A stretch of 64,000 nucleotides of DNA from assembly GCA_018340805.1 (NCBI GenBank), contig JACMZG010001870.1, positions 18,392,630 to 18,456,629 on the forward strand. The letters are read 5' to 3'. Under the pieces are notes generated by a model that did no database searches, was not told the origin of the DNA, and worked only from the letters and a program-made list of their open reading frames with translations. Shown here piece by piece: positions 35,115-44,545 of this stretch. Origin of the DNA: Microvelia longipes (Eukaryota > Arthropoda > Insecta > Hemiptera > Veliidae). Positions within the stretch are counted from its first letter, which is position 1. Every line of letters begins with the position of its first letter. The translations under genes were made by a program, and so were the position numbers.

Positions 35115-35149
35115 CTGATAGACATGCCTCTTGTCAGGAGACAAGAGGC
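35108..35149. other. Double snap-back hairpin at the LINE 5' junction
   Basis: GGCATGTCT (35108-35116), GAT, AGACATGCC (35120-35128) forms a perfect 9 bp stem that copies the target in inverse. It overlaps GCCTCTTGTC (35126-35135), AGGA, GACAAGAGGC (35140-35149), a perfect 10 bp stem that copies the element's first coding bases in inverse. Confidence 0.9.
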
Positions 35150-35930
35150 CGCCTGATTAAAGATATCAAATCATGGGTAGATCGAACGCATGGAGAAGTA
35201 GGCTTCTACATAACACAGCTCCTTAGTGGGCACGGATATTTTAGGTCCTACTTACACAAAATCGGGAAGCATCAGTCTTCTGATTGTCTCTATTGCCCTG
35301 GTCTCATTGACAACGTAGAACATACTTTTTTGATTGTACTAAATGGACCAACGAGAGACTAAATCTAACCATGATATATGGGCCAATCACACCCGACACC
35401 ATAGTAAATGTCATGCTGAAAAACGAGGACTCGTGGGAAATGATCAATACTTTTGCTGAGACCATCCTGCGAGCTAAAAAAGGTGATTTAGACAATGTTA
35501 TATAGGAGCACTTTACCAATACTGTAGTTATAATTTATTTATTTATTTAATATATTTTTTTAAATTACTATAATTATTATTAAATATTTTTTTTAATTAC
35601 TATAATTATTATTACTATTTTTTTTTGTCAGGTTTTGAGGTTGGTTCTAGGCGTTGCAGATTTCCTTGCAACGTCTAGCAAAGCTTAAAGCTCAAAAGGA
35701 GACATAGGGGGGTAAGATGGGAGGGAGCCGGAAGGCTCAAGATAAGACCTAGCCTGAAGTAATGTGAATAACGGTTCCAGGCTAGGTTTAAGGGGTTTCG
35801 CGGAGTGAGTTTTAGTTGGTATGAGGCAGACCCTGAGTCCAACACTGTTGACAGACCGCTGTCTTCGTGCGTAAATGCATTTCTCTCTCTTTTTTAGTAA
35901 CATTTTTCCCAAAAAATTTTGCCAGAAAAA
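35115..35930 (+). mobile_element. 5'-truncated non-LTR retrotransposon (816 bp)
   Basis: Bounded by a perfect 16 bp target-site duplication. It holds only the 3' end of a LINE: the last ~120 codons of ORF2, a ~425 bp 3' UTR and a short A-rich end (CCAGAAAAA). Severe 5' truncation with a target duplication is the normal product of target-primed reverse transcription. The first ~24 bp are not element sequence but two snap-back hairpins at the junction. The 3' UTR has a GC-rich stretch (GGAGTGAGTTTTAGTTGGT...GACCCTGAG) of the kind seen in R1/Jockey-type LINEs. The clade remains uncertain. Confidence 0.88.
35139..35505 (+). pseudogene. C-terminal end of a non-LTR ORF2
   Basis: Reads ETRGRLIKDIKSW, then LLSGHGYFRSYLHKIGK, then a C-x2-C..H..C zinc element (DCLYC, NVEH, and Cys after the frame change). 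This is the C-terminal domain that follows RT/endonuclease in Jockey-, R1- and I-type LINEs. The frame breaks in a T6 run at 35335-35340 by one base. In the next frame it continues to TMIYGPITPDT and ends RAKKGDLDNVI with stop at 35503-35505. The break is again a homopolymer indel. RT and endonuclease domains are absent owing to 5' truncation. Confidence 0.82.
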
Positions 35931-35946
35931 ATCAGACCTGGCATGT
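35931..35946. repeat. Target-site duplication, right (16 bp)
   Basis: Exact copy of 35099-35114, immediately after the A-rich LINE 3' end. Confidence 0.92.
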
Positions 35947-38070
35947 AGTTCACATTTTTTCCACCAAGGAGTAGGCTCAAATTTTCTTATGGGCGCGGCC
36001 ATATTATTTTACCCCTGTAAGTGTAAATAAACTATTTACGGTACTCAAAATTTTTGTTTATGTGAAATTTCTTCGTACATTCTATTATAAAATAGTTATA
36101 ATTTGTGTAAGACATATCTTTTGTCACATCTAATAGAGGTTTAAGTGCGAATCTTTAAATACTATAGGTTTGTCGATATTACAAGCGGCTACATTTTTCG
36201 TGTGCACTGCTTAACTTAGTACATTTTTGCAAGTGATATTTGTTTTTCCGTTCAAAAATCACTTGTAATTAGTAATTTAACAACTTTCAACTAAATTTTT
36301 TAATGTAATTAAAGCAATTGTAATTTTGAGTTCTATTTAAGGGAATGCAGTGTCGTTTGTATGTTCTTCAAAATCTTAATAAAATCATGTGACACCTTTT
36401 CTATAGTTTTTATTTTCTATAACTAAATTATTGTAACAATTATTTTACAGAGTTTAATACAAAATCATTAAATCAGCATATAAACATTAATGTAGGACAC
36501 ACTATTCGCGATTCAAAAAGATATTTTTAAGGTTGGCAATACCAATAGCAGGAAATCGAAAGGGTAATCAAACATTTTTTATTATAGGATTAGCATGGGA
36601 GCCGATAAAAATTTTCTTTTATTTCTTTATTGTTTGTTATTTGTGATAAATGAGTTAAAAATTAATAGAGCGACTCGGTGCTAAAAAAGTTGTCAATATT
36701 TCATAGATAAATACTTATTCTTTTTTTAATGATTTAAATATAGGATCAGCCTCCTATCACTACTGACTTGAATTTTTCTGATTTAAGCCAGAAATAATAA
36801 AACCTAAACGGATAATTTAAACAAACATTTTACAAAAAAAGTGAATTCTTGAGTTATTAATTATTTTAGTGTGTAAATAAAATTGATTAATAAATTAAAA
36901 CACCATTACGGTAAAATTCACCTTGTTATCAGTTACTTAAAATACCTGTTACAACTAATTTAAATAATCAAATGCAATAAAAAGGTAATTTTGTGTGTTT
37001 TTGCTAACTAAAATTATTTAAAGTAAACATTATTTAAAAATAACTTAAATAAAACACTATATTGTGATTTTCACCTTCTTATAACTCAATTTAAATACTC
37101 GTGACAACACATGAAACTCCTATGTTTCAATGAAATAGTGATTAAACGAAGAATCAGCTACCGTCGATACTTGCTGTTGGATATGAATCTCCCTGAAATC
37201 CCATCAGCAGGCGGGGCAACACTCAAGCTCTCAACTAATAAAGTTATATCAGTGATTAACTTCTAGTCTGAATGAGCATGACGAGCCCTCTGAAGATGAG
37301 GGCCACTATTTAAAATTATAACCTTTTTAATTTGAAATAGTGATTCTACTGAGTTCATACGCCCTAAAATTAGTTAAATTAAAGCACTTGAGAAAAAACA
37401 AAAAACCTCCAAAAAGGATTTTTGGACGATTATCCTTTCATTATCAATTTCTAATCAGCGACAGTGGTGCTGCTACGGACTTTGAATCGCGAATAAAAAG
37501 TAAAAGTCACGTAATGTTTTCACTATTGCCAATAAAATTAAATAAAAAAACTTAAATCCTAAAAGGCTCATTCGCAGTTATTCCAATTTTAGCTATCTTT
37601 CATTTTTAAGCCAGCTATCAGCTAATCACGCATGTCTAAATTTTTTGCAGAGGTTAGTATAGGAGTTTCCCTATTTGGTTTATATATTATTTAAGCCTAG
37701 GGTTATAACTTTAGAATCACTTTTCCTCCATTTGTACAGTCTAGTATAACCAAAATTTATGGTAGTATGACCTCAGTCTCACTACGCTCGACCTCAAAAC
37801 GATAAAGTAACCCAATGTTTTGCAAGGCTATTTAAAACTTTGAAAAGTAGTAAAGAAGATTTAATCGTGTAATTCAAAAATCTACGTTTTCTATGTTCAC
37901 GAAAACACTAAAATACCTGTGGTTGGTAGCCTAGTTTTAGCAAATTTTCCTTTGAAAATACCCTAAATTTTTTGTGGCTCGTGTAGAGGAGGGGGGATGC
38001 ACGCGAAAGTGTGTCCAAAACCGTTTCAGAAGTCATGATCTTGAAAAAAATAGGTGTTATGTATAAAAAA
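35947..38070. other. AT-rich stretch, no gene seen
   Basis: 37735-37800 has TATGGTAGTATGACCTCAGT and CACTACGCTCGACCTC, resembling 26145-26185, so both are probably fragments of one repeat. The string AATCAGCTACCGTCGATACT at 37150-37169 recurs in inverted, diverged form at 49770-49830. No gene seen. Confidence 0.45.
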
Positions 38071-38777
38071 TTCTGGCGCGGTGGTCCGCATGTCGGGCGA
38101 ATTTCCTTTGGGTGCGTGTTTCCGTGCTTTTTACATTATATAAGTTTACAACTACTAAATAAATAATTCCGCCGCGGTGGTCCGCTGTCGGGCGAATTTC
38201 ATTTAGAATGCGTGTTTCCGTGCTAAACAACCCATTTCTTGCTTATGCAAGAACCATGCCCATTGCGTGGTTCCGGTTCATGCTTTAGAACCTAAGCAGT
38301 TACTCAATTGTCAAGCACTGCTCGTAACTCATTTTGTCTGTATTTTCCAAAGGAAATGCACATAATTATCCAGTTGGTTGTACAAAACTATGCCTCTAAA
38401 ATTAGAAGTACGCACTATTATTTGCACTAGTTTTAAAGCTTAGTTACTTATCTTTAAGCTTAGTCAGTTATCTTTAAAGGTTTTAGCGCATTTCCTTTGG
38501 AAAATACAGACAAAATGAATTACGAGCAGTGCTTGACAATTGAGTAACTGCTTAGGTTCTAAAGCATGAACCGGAACCACGCAATGGGCATGGTTCTTGC
38601 ATAAGCAAGAATGGGTTGTTTAGCACGGAAACACGCATTCTAAATGAAATTCGCTTTGACAGCGGACCACCGCGGCGGATTTATTTATTTAGTATTTGTA
38701 AACTTATATAATGTAAAAGCACGGAAACACGCACCCAAAGGAAATTCGCCCGACATGCGGACCACCGCGTCAGAATT
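38071..38777. repeat. Foldback region with ~290 bp inverted arms
   Basis: Left arm 38071-38365 and right arm ~38480-38777 are inverted copies with very few differences, around a ~115 bp centre. Each arm itself holds two copies of a ~55 bp motif (GCGGTGGTCCGC, TGTCGGGCGAATTTC, GTGTTTCCGTGC), at 38078 and ~38172 in the left arm. The 100-codon frame starting at 38644 is repeat sequence, not a gene. Confidence 0.92.
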
Positions 38778-38864
38778 ATTTTCTAGTAGTAAACTTATAT
38801 TAGGTAAAAAAACGATAAACAATTATCGTCCCTTCCAGGATTTGAACCCAGGTACCCTGAGTTT

Positions 38865-39400
38865 GAGTGGTTGTATTGACTCCGGACCACTGGCATTCAA
38901 CTCAGAGGCCTCGGTTTCATTCGATTCAGCGCCCAAAAATACATAGAAAACGACACCCTACTTGAAATTTATTTTTTAACGACCGTAATTTTGGTTTTCT
39001 CTATAATTTTTTGTGGTTTTTTCGACTTTTTGGTCACTTAGAGTGGTCGTATCGACTTCGGACCGGTTTCATTCGATTCAGCGCCCAAAAATACATAGAA
39101 AACGACACCCTACTTGAAATTTATTTTTTATCGACCTAAATTTTGGTTTTTGGTAATTTACAATGGTTTTTTCGACTTTTTGGTCACTTAAAGTGGTCGT
39201 ATCGACTTTGGACCGGTTACATTCGATTCAGCGCCCAAAAATACATACAAAACGACACCCTACTTGATTTTTTTTTAATCGTCCTAAATTTTGGTTTTTG
39301 GTAATTTACAATGGTTTTTCGACTTTTTGGTCACTTTGAGTGGTCGTATCGACCTTCGGACCGGTTTCATTCGATACAGCGTCTCAAAAAACATAAATAT
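38865..39400. repeat. Tandem repeat inside family B, ~150 bp unit
   Basis: Unit starts (GAGTGGTCGTATCGACTT) at 38865, 39041, 39191 and 39338, spaced 176, 150 and 147 bp. Each unit includes CATTCGATTCAGCGCCCAA and CGACTTTTTGGTCACTT. The last unit is partial. Related single or double units, inverted, occur at 55437-55650 and 61480-61640. Confidence 0.92.
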
Positions 39401-39607
39401 TGACCTTTTTCGCGGCAAAAATATTAACCCTGAATTTGCCGATTTTTTGAAAATTTCGCTGACTCATCAAACCGGGTTAATGACGTCACAAAAACCTGGT
39501 TTTCAATAGGGTTCGTGTCCTCCCAAAGGATGATTTTCGTACCAAGTTTGGTTAAAAAATATTAATCCGTTCCAAAGATAGAGTGTTTTACAAGAAAGTG
39601 TCTAGAA

Positions 39608-39661
39608 ATATATATATATACATATATATACACATATATATATATATATAATATAATAAAT

Positions 39662-39722
<61 letters not shown>

Positions 39723-39735
39723 TATATATATATAA
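39608..39735. repeat. (TA)n microsatellite within family B
   Basis: TA dinucleotides with ACATA and ATAATA interruptions, between the GACGTCAC module and the tRNA-like module. Confidence 0.95.
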
Positions 39736-39829
39736 AGTCTCGCGAAACGTATTTTTTCGTCATTAGGGACCTCTGAAACGGATTTGTGTCGTGGTCCGAG
39801 GTTCGAATTCCGCCATGACGCCTATCCCA

Positions 39830-39859
39830 TTAGCCGAATTTCCAAAGGAAATTCGCTAA
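39830..39859 (+). other. Hairpin at the family B 3' end
   Basis: TTAGC(C)GAATTTCC, loop AAA, GGAAATTCGCTAA: a 13 bp stem with one bulged base. It ends in CTAA, which fits the CTRR end of Helitrons, although their hairpin usually lies a few bases further upstream. Confidence 0.7.
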
Positions 39860-39896
39860 AAAACTAATATATATAAATAAAAATTTAAAAAAGCTC

Positions 39897-40054
39897 TTTT
39901 TAGGGCCTTTCGGTCCACCAGAGTATTCACTCTGTGGGAACCACCTCAGGTGGGTTGCATTCACTAATCTCTGTGCAAAATCGTTTACACAAATACTATT
40001 TAAGGTGTTAAGCCCGGGTCCGAGCAACGAACCTCGGACCTCCGATACCGAAAT
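39897..40054 (-). repeat. tRNA-like SINE, copy 2
   Basis: Homologous to 1218-1404. On the minus strand it reads TATCAGTCGATTTCGGTATC, then box-B-like GGTTCGTTGCTCGGACCC, body GAATGCAACCCACCTGAGG, and end GGCCCTAAAAAGAGC followed by T6, a potential pol III stop. It lies 35 bp beyond the family B hairpin. Confidence 0.55.
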
Positions 40055-40974
40055 CGACTGATAACCCTAATTATAGGGGTGGGGGTGTTTAGAGACCTCT
40101 AACACTTATAACCCCTAAGAGAAAAAAAGTTAGCCTTTCTTTTGGAGATAAAATGGCTTATTTTCCTCGCTTAATATTGTATCCTTCGGCTACTCCTCGG
40201 GAACGATTTAGCACTTTATGCCTCGGCTTTTCCTCGGCAACAAGAGTTATAAACTAGAGATAAAATAGCTTGTGATTATTAGATCCCTTGATGCATAAAT
40301 AACTATTTTTAACTTGACTTCCGATAAATTAATTACTTATGAGTTAAATATCAGGAAGTTTAACTTGTACAAGTTAAAATTTCACATATATACACACTGT
40401 GTATGACACTGTGTGTGACACTGTGTATGTGTTTACAGACGTTTACTAATAGTACTAATATACACGAGTCCTAATTATCACGTGTTACAGATATGCTCTA
40501 ACAAGAAAATAAATATATTTACATTAACAGCATGTATATATTCAAAGAAACTTTACTTTCGATATCACTACAAGACATTTTTAACACAGTTTTTAAACGC
40601 AGACGTTTTATAATTATGTAAGCAACGTATAGACAATATTTTCAAGGTAATTTAAGTAAAGGTTTGTTACATTGAATTGTTTATGAGTGTATAATATATT
40701 ATGGCTTCTTCATATTGTGAGTAAACAGTTTAAGGTTAACTAGGTAGTATTTAAACAAACTTTTTATCTTATTTTTGACAAAATATTTAAGTAAACTATT
40801 ATATATACGCAAAAATTAGTTTTGTAACATTTATATTTTACTCCCCAATCTCTATGTAATAGTACCTTATGAGACATCAAAATAAAATAAGTATCTATAC
40901 ATTCTATTCTGATTTGGAATACTATTTGTATTATTTGTAATACAAATCGACACAATTTTAGTCCAATGAGAAGA
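40055..40974. other. AT-rich stretch, no gene seen
   Basis: A short GTGTATGACACTGTGTGTGA-type repeat near 40395-40430. No gene recognised. Confidence 0.5.
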
Positions 40975-41165
40975 ATTGATAATAATAACGATAATAATAA
41001 TAACCGTTTAGAGCGTCGCGGCCCTTCTCAAGCGATAGAGGCAACCGTTAGGCTCAAAGTGTAATTTAAAGTTGGTGATAATTGAATTGAACAATAATCT
41101 TAAACTGAGAGCATAACCAGGGATGCGAACCCCAGATCTCCGTGGTGTCACAGGTCAGTTGAATT
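40975..41165 (-). repeat. SINE-like element with box B and (ATT)n tail
   Basis: On the minus strand, in order: a head with GATCTGGGGTTCGCATCCC, a near-consensus box B (GGTTCGCATCC); a unique body; a GC-rich part (GGGCCGCGACGCTC); and an (ATT)n-type tail at 40978-41003. A tRNA-like head plus a short A/T-repeat tail is the plan of tRNA-derived SINEs. I see only one copy and no clear target duplication. Confidence 0.45.
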
Positions 41166-41283
41166 TATTATAAGTAATGAATTAAGTAAAATAGAGTATT
41201 AGTATATTGTGGGGCAAGGTCTGTAAGCCAGGTTAATTTTCCTTAAAATTCGTACTTTTTTCTCAACAATTTATTTTTTGTAT

Positions 41284-41645
41284 AAGTTTCCGGTTTAAGC
41301 GTTATAACCTGAGCAGAACTGCTACTTGCACACAAGCATTGTGTGCGCAGCAGCATCGAGCATTACAACTTTTTACACAACTTCTCCCAGATTTTTTAAA
41401 GGAAATGAGCATATGGATTTCACAGGTAATACAAAACTAGTCATCTTTTCAAAATCAATACAGCACAGCATTAATCGCCCTAGTTTATGTCCAGTTTAGT
41501 TTATGTTTCAGCGCTTTTCCTTTAAAACATATAGGAAACTTTGGAAAAATCAGATTGCAACCCGAAAACTTAAGCAAGATATAAATTATTGAGCATGAAT
41601 CACGCATTTTAAGGAGAATTCGTCCGGCTTGCGGAGAATTATTTT
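41284..41645. repeat. Decayed foldback copy related to family B arms
   Basis: The left part (GTTTCCGGTTTAAGCG, ATAACCTGAGCAG, AAAGGAAATGAGCATA) and right part (CAGCGCTTTTCCTTT, GAGCATGAATCACGCATT, AATTCGTCCGGCTTGCGG, AGAATTATTTT) match the two arms of 38071-38777 in order. They are diverged and shortened. Confidence 0.6.
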
Positions 41646-41988
41646 GTAGAACGTCTGTAGTTCAACTGTTTAGTTTCAAAATATTTGATATTATGGTATG
41701 CACAAATATAAATTTTTAAAGTTATTACCAAATTTGGTAACAAAATTACCATATTTAGGTAATATTTATCATAAACAAAGAGTAAGTCTATAAGTTAAAT
41801 CGCACAACTCAACTTACTGAGGGAAAAGACCATTTTCGTAAATCTAGGACCTCTCACAAGTACATTTTTGGACTCAATTCGCGCATTGTAAGGCTGATAG
41901 GTATAGGCACAATAGAAAAAAATAAAATATCTAGATTATAAGCTCATTCGGTAGAGCCATTTTTAATAAGAAGCAAATATGTTCCACC

Positions 41989-42150
<162 letters not shown>

Positions 42151-42159
42151 ATTTAAGTG

Positions 42160-43236
42160 TGTGTATGTCGTATAAAAACAAATTCCTGCCTTTAGGTGCC
42201 ACCATGAGTTTATTTCGCTCAAAAGCGAATTTATTTGAAAATTCGTTAAAAGTTATAAGAATACCTAACTTCTCTCGGTTTATATTTCTTGCATTCAATC
42301 AAAAATAAGTTAAAACAGTTATAAACCTCAAAACAAATGAGGTAAATAAATTTAAAGTTTTATAATTAAGTAGTTTAAACCAACAGACATTCTTTTTACA
42401 CCTGTTTTCAATCCAACATTCAACAGATGTATAAAGTTATGACTTAATATGGTGATTTTTAAGTCGTAAAAAGATGAGATAACAAGCGAAAAAATCGTAC
42501 AAAAATTTCTAAATATAGGCTAAACTTGTTTTCAATCTTTAATAAAGCTTTATCTATATATAGGAATGCATTAATACCTTGACAAACGCATAAGAAGTAA
42601 AGAAATTGTGATGGAGGCTGTAGAAGTGACAACTGTAACCATAAATGGTATGGCCCAGATTAGATTGTTTTAACGCAGTCTTACAGCCATTTTTGGTATA
42701 TTACCTTTGATACTTAACACGCACGTACCATAAATGATTTTTAATTAAAAATAATAAGATTAAGTATCTATTAGAAACTACTTTGTCTCTATTAAATAAT
42801 ATTCTCTTTTGGCTAAAAATTTGTTTTAAAATTAAGCAACAAATAGCAAACGCAATACTGTAGTATTGACTAGCGTGATAATAAAGTTAATATATGGTAC
42901 ACTATTATAACTATTTATTACTTTTAAAACATATTAGCATCCAATAAAAATATTCTAGATCAGTAAGCCCCACCCCCTTCTCATTCCCTACATAGTATCA
43001 TTTGATACTACCGAGTTTTTGCAAAACATAAATATTTGACATAAATAAATTATTGCGAGAAATATTAATAATTTTTTTAACTGTTTATACTCCCGCTCTT
43101 AACACATACGCGTTCTAGCAGAGTCTAGGAATTTGAGAATCAGAGTCAATTTTAGGAGAGGTGAGAAGCACTTGTTTAATCGACCTGCTCCCTATGGTAG
43201 TAAGACACTCTCACTAAAAGAGAGAAACATAAATAT
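42160..43236. other. AT-rich stretch, no gene seen
   Basis: No gene or further repeat recognised. Confidence 0.5.
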
Positions 43237-43298
43237 AATTGTGCGAGAGACACCTAGGAAATGTCACAAGCAAAAAACAATGATACATCTGGGAACTG
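43237..43298. repeat. Direct repeat, copy 2
   Basis: TGTGCGAGAGACACCTAGG, AAATGTCACAAGCAAAAAAC and ACATCTGGGAAC; second copy of 42088-42150, ~1.15 kb away. Confidence 0.8.
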
Positions 43299-43481
43299 TT
43301 CCATCATTCGACATTCGTCATTAATGGTTCAACATAATGTCCCACTCTGTTTCGTTAGGCGCCGACAGAGCCTGAATTCTCTCTGACCTTCAATTTATTC
43401 ATAAGATGAAGAGATATATTATTAGACAGAAAATAAAGTAAAGAGAAAATGGTTAAAAAAAGAAGATTATAATGTCAAAGT

Positions 43482-43710
43482 GTTGAGATTTATCTACTGA
43501 GCCATGATCTTGGTCAGTGGTTTCAACCAGGGATCTTGGTCATCATCAGGGTAAAGAGATTTGATTAGAACATTCACTTGATACTGTGAACTTTTCTAAT
43601 ATGTTGGTTTCTTCTTTAGTTTTAAGTTTTTTGCTTTGTTATTATAAAATCTCTTGACCCTTATGACGACCAGGATCCCTGGTTGAAAGCGCAGTAGTTA
43701 AATCTCAACT
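43482..43710. repeat. Short inverted-repeat element (hairpin)
   Basis: Arms 43482-43560 and 43647-43710 pair: GTTGAGATTTATCTACTG against the complement of AGTAGTTAAATCTCAAC, TTTCAACCAGGGATC against GATCCCTGGTTGAAA, and GGGTAAAGAGATTT against AAATCTCTTGACCC. The left arm has ~17 extra bases. Weaker pairing continues outward for ~40 bp. This is probably a small MITE. Confidence 0.75.
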
Positions 43711-44369
43711 ATTTTTGACTGCTCTCTTCTTTTTTCTTGTCATTTTATAAAATATTTTTTACCCTTTTGTGACATATTGTTGCTATTTTATTCTACAAAA
43801 AATATCTCAACAATGTAAGCAGACTCGGCTAGAGTTTAGTCGATATTTATTCGTACTCACGTTTTGTGCGTAAAAATACTCTAAATACAGTTGAATACTC
43901 TTGACAAAAGCCGCAACAATATGACCTACCTGAACTTTACAAGCAACAGGTCTTAAACCAAATTAATGAATTATTCATAAGCATAATACTAGACGTATAG
44001 AAACGATTTTTTCCGAATTGTCGATTAGTTCTTCTCATAACAGAGAATGTGGGCGACGTTATCTTCTATCAACTCCCACACGTTATACCAAGTACATGTA
44101 TACCAAGTAAAACTTTAATAACATCAAGAACTATAATTAAAAATATTATGTTATCAAGCTACCACTAAAAATGTATGTTCCTCTTACTCACCTTATAAAG
44201 AGGTGGAAGCATTGCAATAACTAAATTCGAACACTCACTCATTTCCCATCATACGTCCACGTTTCATGCACAACTACAGATTTTTAAAATAAAATAATAG
44301 GTGTCTTAATAAGACGCATTTAGCAGCTGAATGATTTTAAAATATATCGCTTTTAAGGTAGGTCATATG
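43711..44369. other. AT-rich stretch, no gene seen
   Basis: No gene, RNA or repeat family recognised. Confidence 0.5.

Positions 44370-44545
<176 letters not shown>

Larger units (their letters stand above)
38071..39862 (+). mobile_element. Composite repeat 'family B', best copy (~1.8 kb)
   Basis: Five modules lie in series: (1) foldback with ~290 bp arms (38071-38777); (2) a box-B-like segment (38830-38880); (3) about three ~150 bp tandem units (38865-39400); (4) a unique module with CGGGTTAATGACGTCAC (39420-39600) running into (TA)n (39608-39735); (5) a tRNA-like module with GGTTCGAATTCC (39800-39811) ending in a 13 bp-stem hairpin followed by CTAA (39830-39859). Partial copies elsewhere keep the module order, so it is one element family and not a chance cluster. 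No coding frame belongs to it. The layout (terminal hairpin, CTAA, internal ~150 bp tandem repeats, microsatellite) recalls non-autonomous Helentron-type elements. That class assignment is inference. Confidence 0.7.

Noticed and set aside
35685..36002. 105-codon minus-strand frame
   Set aside because: It runs antisense across the 3' UTR of the LINE at 35115-35930 and through its target duplication; no domain.
38644..38946. 100-codon frame
   Set aside because: It covers the right foldback arm and the box-B-like segment of family B, so its openness is a by-product of the repeat.
41100..41150. tRNA gene on the minus strand
   Set aside because: Only the box-B/T-arm-like part is present. I could not fold a full cloverleaf, and the ATT tail favours a SINE.
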